From the NCBI GenBank assembly GCA_903888395.1, contig CAISTO010000263.1, forward strand, positions 1 to 32,801: a DNA stretch of 32,801 nt. The letters are read 5' to 3'. The notes under the pieces were generated by a model. The model did no database searches, had not been told where the DNA came from, and was given only the letters and a program-made list of their open reading frames with translations. This stretch comes from an uncultured Bacteroidota bacterium (GTDB taxonomy: Bacteria; Bacteroidota; Bacteroidia; UKL13-3). The translations under genes and the position numbers were made by a program. Shown piece after piece: positions 24,599 to 30,907 of this stretch; the first letter of the stretch is position 1, and each line of letters begins with the position of its first letter.

Positions 24599-25147
24599 TT
24601 ATAAAGACAAATACAATCTTTCACTGTTAAATTTCGCAATGGGATTTACCCTACCTAAATTCCCGTATACCTCTTTAACAATTTTGTAAGTTGTTTCAAC
24701 CGGCATGTGAATGGTGTCGCTTAACAAGCTGCTGAATAATTCATTCGATTCGTCAATATCACGTTGTTTAATATTTCTAAAATTATAAAATTCAGCTTCC
24801 ATCATCTCAGATATAAACATCCCAGTATAAAAACCTTTAAGCTTATACCTTTCAATAAACTGATTTGCGTTACACCATATGTAAAAATTATTTATATTGT
24901 TTTTTAAAAATGGAATAAAACTTTCATCAATCACATAACCATTTTCTGTATAAAACTGTCCTACTGCTAACAAGCCATTTGGTGATCCATGTCCCATCAT
25001 CATTACCCTATCGCTCAATTTAATTAAATCTATAATTGTTGGTTTATCCGTGTCAGCAGTAACTAATGTTTTATTTGGAATGCTAGCATATATGAAATCT
25101 AAAAAATCTGTTGTGCTGTCTTGTGGATGTATAATTAGTGTTTTCAT
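24599..25147 (-). CDS. Caspase/CHAT-like cysteine peptidase candidate
   Basis: 182 residues from the ATG at 25147. The sequence has a His motif at the end of a strand (RVMMMGHGSPNGLL, His 53) and, 39 residues later, a Cys at the end of the next main strand (NFYIWCNANQF, Cys 92), the His-Gly/Cys dyad layout of clan CD caspase-like and CHAT peptidases. The rest (GFYTGMFISEMMEAEFYNF) is conserved-looking. The start is chosen because the -7 box of promoter F places transcription at about 25145, right at this ATG, so the mRNA is effectively leaderless; an upstream ATG at 25165 would lie before the transcript start. Family members are uncharacterised as far as I know. Caspase-like enzymes act as effectors in several defence systems. 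Confidence 0.55.
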   Translation of the reverse strand: MKTLIIHPQDSTTDFLDFIYASIPNKTLVTADTDKPTIIDLIKLSDRVMMMGHGSPNGLLAVGQFYTENGYVIDESFIPFLKNNINNFYIWCNANQFIERYKLKGFYTGMFISEMMEAEFYNFRNIKQRDIDESNELFSSLLSDTIHMPVETTYKIVKEVYGNLGRVNPIAKFNSERLYLSL

Positions 25148-25151
25148 GCCA

Positions 25152-25198
25152 CAAATTTCATTCAACCAATTTTATAATCAGTATTAAGTAACATTACT
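25152..25198 (-). promoter_or_regulatory. Palindrome-type promoter F (AGTAATGTTACT + GAAATTTG)
   Basis: The palindrome AGTAACATTACT on plus (25187-25198) is followed on the minus strand after 27 bp by GAAATTTG (25152-25159), one mismatch from TAnnTTTG. The predicted start at about 25145 coincides with the ATG of the caspase-like gene. Confidence 0.55.
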
Positions 25199-25269
25199 AA
25201 TTTATAAACTTCATGCATTACTTAAAAGATATATCCTAAATTTTTATATTTTTGATTTACTTAATTATT

Positions 25270-25307
25270 ACTATGCATTAACATTGCATAGTATTGCAAT
25301 AAATTTG
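25270..25307 (+). promoter_or_regulatory. WYL-type operator 1 and promoter
   Basis: An imperfect palindrome at 25270-25292, half-sites ACTATGCATT and ATTGCATAGT, is followed after exactly 7 bp by the -7 box TAAATTTG at 25300-25307. An extra half-site TATTGCAATA overlaps the gap. The operator covers the -33 region, so binding should repress. A further possible -7 box TATTTTTG lies upstream at 25247-25254. Confidence 0.65.
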
Positions 25308-25360
25308 TTTTAAATCTCAATAATGGGATGTGATATTTAAGTACTAACAATTTAAAAAAT

Positions 25361-26500
25361 ATGGGAGAAAACAAAAAAATTAAACAAGCAGAATTATACC
25401 CACTTTCAAAAAAAGAATTTAAAAAATTATATAACGATGCGTGGAAAAATGGTTGGGTTTATGGTAAATTTTTTCAAGAATTATATGATGAATATTTAAT
25501 AAACTGGGTTTATTTTGTTGATTACCTTGATTTACTTATGGGTTTAAACAATGAAAACAGAAAATACAAAAGAATTCCTGATAACTTTGTAATTGTTAAA
25601 GCAAAAAATCAAAAACCTATATTAATTGAGGCAAAAGATTTTTATAATTTTGATATAGAGATTCCTTTTAATAAATCTAAAAACATTGAAATTCTAATTG
25701 GTGAGGCACCTCCTTATTGGAAAGGAAATGCGGAGGAAAATGAAAAGGCTTATTTCTATAATCCGAGACAAACATATAACAGTCCATGGCTTAATACTCC
25801 TGTAAACTGGAAAAGTAATAAAAGGAAATTTCGAGATAAGAATGAAAAAGAAAAAAATGATTTTTATAAAACAGCAAAACTAGAATTATTAGCAAGTAAA
25901 AGAGTTGTTTTATTTGATATTTTCCCATTCCCAATTATTCAAGATACTAAAGTAAGAACTGAAATTACTGGTGGTTATGCAAATCATATTGAAAATTATT
26001 TTTTAAAAAAGTATACAGAAATTACTGAATATTTAAAATTTAAAGAACAAAATATTACATTTAGTCATGGAATGGTAGCAACTGAATTAGGTTCAATTCA
26101 GTTTCTTTGCGATAAAACAATTGAAAATTTTCCTATATATCAGTCTATTATTAAAAATAGTATTGAATTTAATGCTTTTGATGATTGGGAATCATGGATA
26201 CAAAAACTAATTAACATTACTCCAAACAAAGCTAAAATAAGCGAAGAAAAAACAGATATGAAAAATCATTATTTGAAATATAAAATAAATTATATTCCTA
26301 TTGTAAAAGTAAATTCAGATGAAAAATATGATTTTTCAGATAAGTTGAAATTTATTAGAAATCTCATGGGAATAGATAGTTTATCTATTAATGAATCAGA
26401 TATACAAAAAATATACAAAAAAATAACAATGCTACCAATTTTTATAAAGGGTCAAAGCGTTGTTATTAATGGTATTTTTATAAATGGAAATATATCCTAA
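25361..26500 (+). CDS. Unknown protein, possibly of uracil-DNA-glycosylase-like fold
   Basis: 379 residues, basic-acidic mixed, no signal peptide. A strand-loop IEILIGEAPPYW followed by YFYNPRQTYNSPW resembles motif A of the uracil-DNA glycosylase superfamily (GEAPG... F), and RVVLFDIFPFPI could be the next core strand; a later SHGMVATELG segment stands where the second catalytic loop might be. The match is partial, so I would not call it an enzyme on this alone. The first 90 residues (helical, YFVDYLDLLMGL) and the C-terminal 100 are unknown. It has its own copy of the operator shared with the DUF2779 and WYL genes and so belongs to that module. Confidence 0.5.
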   Translation: MGENKKIKQAELYPLSKKEFKKLYNDAWKNGWVYGKFFQELYDEYLINWVYFVDYLDLLMGLNNENRKYKRIPDNFVIVKAKNQKPILIEAKDFYNFDIEIPFNKSKNIEILIGEAPPYWKGNAEENEKAYFYNPRQTYNSPWLNTPVNWKSNKRKFRDKNEKEKNDFYKTAKLELLASKRVVLFDIFPFPIIQDTKVRTEITGGYANHIENYFLKKYTEITEYLKFKEQNITFSHGMVATELGSIQFLCDKTIENFPIYQSIIKNSIEFNAFDDWESWIQKLINITPNKAKISEEKTDMKNHYLKYKINYIPIVKVNSDEKYDFSDKLKFIRNLMGIDSLSINESDIQKIYKKITMLPIFIKGQSVVINGIFINGNIS

Positions 26501-26537
26501 CTCTGCAATCATATTGCAGAGTTATTTAGTATCTTTG
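26499..26537 (+). promoter_or_regulatory. WYL-type operator 2 and promoter of the second DUF2779 gene
   Basis: A perfect inverted repeat AACTCTGCAAT / ATTGCAGAGTT with a 3-nt centre at 26499-26523, overlapping the stop region of the preceding gene, is followed by the -7 box TATCTTTG at 26530-26537. The gap counted from the ACT...AGT core is 7 bp, as at the other two sites. Predicted start near 26544, leader 8 nt. Confidence 0.7.
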
Positions 26538-26551
26538 TTAAAAAATTAATT

Positions 26552-28069
26552 ATGTCAGAAAAATATCCTCATGTATTATCCAAATCCCGCTTTGTGTCGG
26601 GTGTGCAATGTGCTAAAAAATTATTTTTAGAATTGAACCAAAAAGAATTGAAACCTGCTATTTCTGCTAGTCAGCAAGCTGTTTTTGATCAAGGACATAG
26701 AATTGGTAAAATGGCTCAAGACCTTTATCCAAATGGAATTGATTTAACCAGTTTAACACATTTTGATTATACCGATGCCATAGACAATACTTTAAATGAA
26801 ATGCGAAAAAAAACACCTGTTTTATATGAAGCAGCATTTTATAACAATGAAGTATTATCGGTTTTGGATATTTTATTACATGATGCCAATGGAAATATAC
26901 ATGCCATAGAAGTTAAAAGCAGTGGCTCACTGAATGATTATTATATTACAGATGCCTCTTTACAATATTGGGTGATGGCAAATGCGGGACATGCCCCTGA
27001 AACCTTTTCTATTTTAAATATAAATACCAATTATAAAAAAAATGGACCAATTGATTTAAAAGATTTTTTTAAGATAACAGATATCACAAAAACAGTCATT
27101 GCAAAACAAGCATGGATTTCAGAAAATATTGAACAGCTTAAACTAATCCTAAAAGGTTCGGAAGTTCCAGTAAAAGAAATTGGAAAGCATTGTTCAGACC
27201 CGTTCCAATGTGATTTTAAAAGTCATTGTTGGGGTAATTTATTAGACCCAGATAAAATTTTCAATATTTATGGCGGAGGAAAAAAAATGTGGGACTTGTA
27301 CCATGATGGAATTACATATTTAGCTGACATCCCAGAAAATTATAAATTAAACCACCGACAAATTTGCCAAGTAAATGGTCAAAAAACTGGAGCAAGTTAT
27401 ATAGACAAAAAAAACATTGCCACCTTTATAAATAAGGCAGTTTATCCATTGCATTTTTTTGATTTTGAAACTATCAATACCATCGTTCCTGTATTAAATG
27501 GAACCAAACCCTTTCAGCAAGTTGGATTTCAATATTCATTACATATTTTAAACAATATGAATGAAGAACCAATACACAAAGAATTTTTAGCGAATGAAAA
27601 TGATTTTAGCAATATTCAAGCTAAGAATCCTCGTCAAGCCATGATTGACCAAATGAAAGCTGATTTTGGGGAAACAGGAAGTATTGTAGCTTACAAAGCT
27701 GATTTTGAAATGGGAATTATTAAAAAATTAGCAGAGGATTTTCCAAATGATAAAATATTTTTAGAAAGCTTAATTACACGTTTTATTGATTTATTAGATG
27801 TTTTTAGTAATGCTTGGTACTACTTGCCTGTAATGGGGAAAAGCGCATCAATAAAAGATGTTTTACCAACATTGGTTCCTCATTTAACTTATAAAGGTTT
27901 AAACATTAATAATGGTGAATTAGCCAGTAAAACATTTGCAAGCATGGTGGAGGGAAATTATGTGGGCAATTTAAATGACACAAGAAACGATTTATTAGCT
28001 TATTGCAAATTAGATACTTTAGCCATGTTTGAAATTTGGAAAGTGTTAAACAATGAAATAAAAATTTAA
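26552..28069 (+). CDS. Second DUF2779 protein (Cys-cluster PD-(D/E)XK plus DEDD-like)
   Basis: 505 residues, paralog of the 658-residue protein at 10727-12703 but shorter in the middle and in the DUF2779 part. Motifs: SKSRFVSGVQC (Cys 20), SVLDILL (Asp 106), AIEVKSS (Glu 120, Lys 122), then Cys 214, 220 and 226 for a four-Cys, probably iron-sulfur, cluster; in the second half FFDFET (Asp 304, Glu 306), AYKADFEMGIIKKL, SASIKDVLP and AYCKLDTLAM (Asp 488). So both predicted active sites look intact. It forms an operon with the next gene (3-nt gap) under WYL-type operator 2. The AT-rich leader is only about 8 nt long. Confidence 0.83.
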   Translation: MSEKYPHVLSKSRFVSGVQCAKKLFLELNQKELKPAISASQQAVFDQGHRIGKMAQDLYPNGIDLTSLTHFDYTDAIDNTLNEMRKKTPVLYEAAFYNNEVLSVLDILLHDANGNIHAIEVKSSGSLNDYYITDASLQYWVMANAGHAPETFSILNINTNYKKNGPIDLKDFFKITDITKTVIAKQAWISENIEQLKLILKGSEVPVKEIGKHCSDPFQCDFKSHCWGNLLDPDKIFNIYGGGKKMWDLYHDGITYLADIPENYKLNHRQICQVNGQKTGASYIDKKNIATFINKAVYPLHFFDFETINTIVPVLNGTKPFQQVGFQYSLHILNNMNEEPIHKEFLANENDFSNIQAKNPRQAMIDQMKADFGETGSIVAYKADFEMGIIKKLAEDFPNDKIFLESLITRFIDLLDVFSNAWYYLPVMGKSASIKDVLPTLVPHLTYKGLNINNGELASKTFASMVEGNYVGNLNDTRNDLLAYCKLDTLAMFEIWKVLNNEIKI

Positions 28070-28072
28070 AAA

Positions 28073-28960
28073 ATGATAGTATTAGTAAAAGTAAATAAAA
28101 CGTATAAATATGGAACCGATGCAAAATTAGCTGCTTACAGTTCTTGGTGTATTGGCAGTTTGTTAGACAATGAAGCTCTTAGAAATGAATATAAATATTT
28201 GGTGGCTTATGCCAATAATGAAATAGTTGGAACATACCAAATTCAAGGGTTAGCTTTAGCCAACAATAATTTTAGGGGTAATCGAAGAATCAAATTTAAT
28301 TTAGCCGATGTTGACGAAAATTGCAGTGCTCAATTAAGTAAAATAATCAATGATTTAAAATCAACCTGCTCTAATAAAGTAAGAAATAAAAGTCCATTTA
28401 GCTTAATCAGTAGAGAACATTTAAATGAATTTGAGGTGGAGCATCATCACCTCAATTGCAACCCATTAAATGAAATTCCTGTTTTGGATTCCGAAGAATT
28501 AGAAACATTAATAAACCTAAATGGCAGCCATATAAGTAATCAACATTGGTTAAAAATTACTGTTAAAAGGAACACTTATGATTCATTTAGTAAACAGCAT
28601 TCCATTAGCCATTTATCAATCGCGGAACTACATCCCAATGGAAAAATGACCTTGAACATTTCAAACAATGCAAGTGGTAAAATGATGCTTGTAAAAAACA
28701 CCATTTCAAGCTCAGAAAAACAAGATTTGTTAGCAATATTTACTACTTTTAATAACAATTCAAAAAATGCTATCAAACAAATTATAGACAGTGATGTAAC
28801 ATCACATGTTGCTCATTTCAATGAAATGGCAATAACATTTGAGAGTTTTGAAGATGCCTCACACACTATTAAAAACAATCATGAACATTGGAATGGCAAT
28901 GTATTGTTTACCAAAAGTGGCTTACTCAATGATATCGTAAATTTAATGACAATATGTTAA
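28073..28960 (+). CDS. Unknown partner of the DUF2779 protein, possible PUA-like N-terminus
   Basis: 295 residues starting 3 nt after the DUF2779 stop, so almost certainly a functional partner. The first 100 residues contain YLVAYANNEIVGTYQIQG followed by a basic strand (NFRGNRRIKFNLADVD), a pattern of the small beta-barrel PUA/EVE-like type often found in modified-base or nucleic-acid readers; this is a loose match. The rest, with HHHLNCNPLN, SISHLSIAELHPNGKMTLNI and a helical stretch NNNSKNAIKQIIDS, is unknown. It ends 5 nt before the stop of the convergent HEPN gene. Only the pairing is secure. Confidence 0.55.
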   Translation: MIVLVKVNKTYKYGTDAKLAAYSSWCIGSLLDNEALRNEYKYLVAYANNEIVGTYQIQGLALANNNFRGNRRIKFNLADVDENCSAQLSKIINDLKSTCSNKVRNKSPFSLISREHLNEFEVEHHHLNCNPLNEIPVLDSEELETLINLNGSHISNQHWLKITVKRNTYDSFSKQHSISHLSIAELHPNGKMTLNISNNASGKMMLVKNTISSSEKQDLLAIFTTFNNNSKNAIKQIIDSDVTSHVAHFNEMAITFESFEDASHTIKNNHEHWNGNVLFTKSGLLNDIVNLMTIC

Positions 28961-28965
28961 TATTT

Positions 28966-29610
28966 TTAAACTACAGGGTAATACACCGTTCCCCAATCTT
29001 CGTCAATATTTTCTAACATAATATCAATGATTAAAGGCACAAGTAAAGATAACATATTAGCACCATCATTTACCTGAGCCCTATTTACTTTACTTTTAAA
29101 AGTAGCCCCACCATGTATTAACTGGTTCCTAACAGTGTACAACCTATCTAAAACAATTTCTAATAGCAAGTCTACTTTTTGATTAGATAAATATTGGTGT
29201 GCATTAGCTATCGATATTTGAAGAAGTTTGTGCCAATCAACTTTATCACCCCTATTATAATCCCAAAAAGGTTTGAAAACATATTTGTTTTCAATTAATA
29301 AGCGAATATTTGCAGGGAATTTTAACCACATTAAATTATAAAACCTATCATCAACATCGTGAGTAACCAGTTTATTTATAAAAATTTTGAATCGTTGTTG
29401 TTCATTTAAACTAATACTATTTTCTTCCATTGCATAACAAGAATTGAATGCAATCCATAAACTAATGAATTTCAAATCCATATTATCATCAATTTCCTCG
29501 GCACATTTTAACCAACTTATGGCCCTGTGTATCCTAGTATTAATTGGCTTTTCGCCAATTTTAATCAAATTAAATTTTTCTTTTAAATAAATTGCATCAA
29601 ATGTTTTCAT
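28966..29610 (-). CDS. HEPN-domain protein, predicted RNase
   Basis: 214 residues, largely alpha-helical. The C-terminal half holds RLYTVRNQLIHGGAT, in which Arg 161 and His 166 form the R-x4-H motif of HEPN ribonucleases, preceded by long helices (KFISLWIAFNSCYAMEEN, VDLLLEIVLDRLY). HEPN proteins act as toxins or RNases in abortive infection, CRISPR and toxin-antitoxin systems; the usual nucleotidyltransferase (MNT) partner is absent here. It lies 51 nt after the WYL gene and probably shares its message, so it would be controlled by the shared operator. It converges with the DUF2779-partner gene. Confidence 0.7.
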   Translation of the reverse strand: MKTFDAIYLKEKFNLIKIGEKPINTRIHRAISWLKCAEEIDDNMDLKFISLWIAFNSCYAMEENSISLNEQQRFKIFINKLVTHDVDDRFYNLMWLKFPANIRLLIENKYVFKPFWDYNRGDKVDWHKLLQISIANAHQYLSNQKVDLLLEIVLDRLYTVRNQLIHGGATFKSKVNRAQVNDGANMLSLLVPLIIDIMLENIDEDWGTVYYPVV

Positions 29611-29661
29611 ATTACTTACAATAATATAATTAAAGCGCTAAAATTATAATCCAATTTATTT

Positions 29662-30744
29662 TTAATTGACTATTTCAAAAAAATCCCTGAAACGACCCAA
29701 TAAAAATGAAAGTTCAGGTGCCCTTTTAAAAACAGTATTTGCATTTTCTGAATAGGGTAATAATTTTATTTTTATTATGACTGTCATTTCATTTTTTAAT
29801 TTATCAATTGAAATTATTTTTTGAGAATGATGCAATGGCATTTTCTTCACATAGGAAGCCGCCCAACCTTTGAATTTGATTTTTATATCTTCTATTTTCT
29901 CGTTTTCCCTATGATTCCAAATGCCAATACTATATTTGAAATAATCTTTTAGCTTAAAAAACTTTGCTAATTCTTTATAATTAAAATGAATGATTTCTTC
30001 TGTTTCCTGATCTAAAAGTACATCAACCTGAAGTTTAAAAATTTGATCTAATCGATAGTTTACAATATATTTTTTTTGATCGCTAACAACTGCTGCCGTT
30101 AAATAATAAATATTTTCATACAATCTAATTTGTAAAGGAGATACCTGATGCCATTTAGATTTATTTTTATTATCATCTAATTGATTTACATCTATGTAAT
30201 TGAATTCAATACATTCTTCTCTTTTAATATTACCTAATATTTTAATTGCTAAACTTATTATATCTTCTTCATTTATTAAACTAGGTTTAGTAACAATTAC
30301 CGCACTGGAACAAGCCATTTCTTCCTCGTCAATTTTGTAATCCTCTATCAAATTAGCCATAATTTTACTTACAGCTGGAATGTTTTCGTAATTTTTAAGT
30401 ATGCCAATTAAAAATGGAATGGTAAGTCGCTCATCTTCTTCCAAATCGCCAAATTCTGGCATAATTGCATTTTCAGGATAACGATATAATTTGTTTTCAT
30501 ATATCAAATTAAAAAACCATCCTTTCTTGTTTTTCCTTATCCCTGCATTACTATAAATAAAATCACCTAATCTTAAACTTTTTATATGGGAGTTCAACAT
30601 CCGAATCTTAATGGTTTCCATTCCTAGGCTAATTAATTTTTGGTTTACATAATTAAGTATTTCTTCTAGTGTGGAAGGTCTTGTCCTAATTAATTCATCA
30701 ATGAATTGAATTCTTATTTGCTTTGGAGAATTATAATTTAACAT
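29662..30744 (-). CDS. WYL-domain transcriptional regulator
   Basis: 360 residues. The N-terminal 90 residues are a winged-helix-type DNA-binding region (STLEEILNYVNQKLISLG, MLNSHIKSLRLGDFIYSN, with a beta-hairpin wing RKNKKGWFFNLIYE). The WYL domain lies at about 180-260 with HQVSPLQIRLYENIYYLTAA; the canonical WYL signature is YYL here. A C-terminal WCX-like part ends with FLLGRFRDFFEIVN. WYL repressors such as BrxR and CapW control defence islands. A palindromic operator lies 8 bp upstream of its own -7 box (TATATTTG at 30749-30756), which is 4 nt before the ATG, so the mRNA is probably leaderless and the gene autoregulated. Confidence 0.83.
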   Translation of the reverse strand: MLNYNSPKQIRIQFIDELIRTRPSTLEEILNYVNQKLISLGMETIKIRMLNSHIKSLRLGDFIYSNAGIRKNKKGWFFNLIYENKLYRYPENAIMPEFGDLEEDERLTIPFLIGILKNYENIPAVSKIMANLIEDYKIDEEEMACSSAVIVTKPSLINEEDIISLAIKILGNIKREECIEFNYIDVNQLDDNKNKSKWHQVSPLQIRLYENIYYLTAAVVSDQKKYIVNYRLDQIFKLQVDVLLDQETEEIIHFNYKELAKFFKLKDYFKYSIGIWNHRENEKIEDIKIKFKGWAASYVKKMPLHHSQKIISIDKLKNEMTVIIKIKLLPYSENANTVFKRAPELSFLLGRFRDFFEIVN

Positions 30745-30748
30745 GCTT

Positions 30749-30802
30749 CAAATATAATTTTTCTACTCTGCAATACCATTGCATAGTAAAAATATATATT
30801 TG
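30749..30802. promoter_or_regulatory. Divergent promoters around WYL-type operator 3
   Basis: The central palindrome at 30765-30787 (half-sites ACTCTGCAAT and ATTGCATAGT) lies between two TATATTTG boxes: minus strand 30749-30756 for the WYL gene (8-bp gap) and plus strand 30795-30802 for the AAA+ gene (7-bp gap, as at operators 1 and 2). One bound dimer could silence both. Confidence 0.7.
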
Positions 30803-30907
30803 TTAAAAAAAATATTATTTGAACTCAGATACCTCATTTCAAAAAATAAAAAATTAAATTAAATACCTAACAGTTAATTATTTAACAATTATATCAAATA
30901 TAAAATT

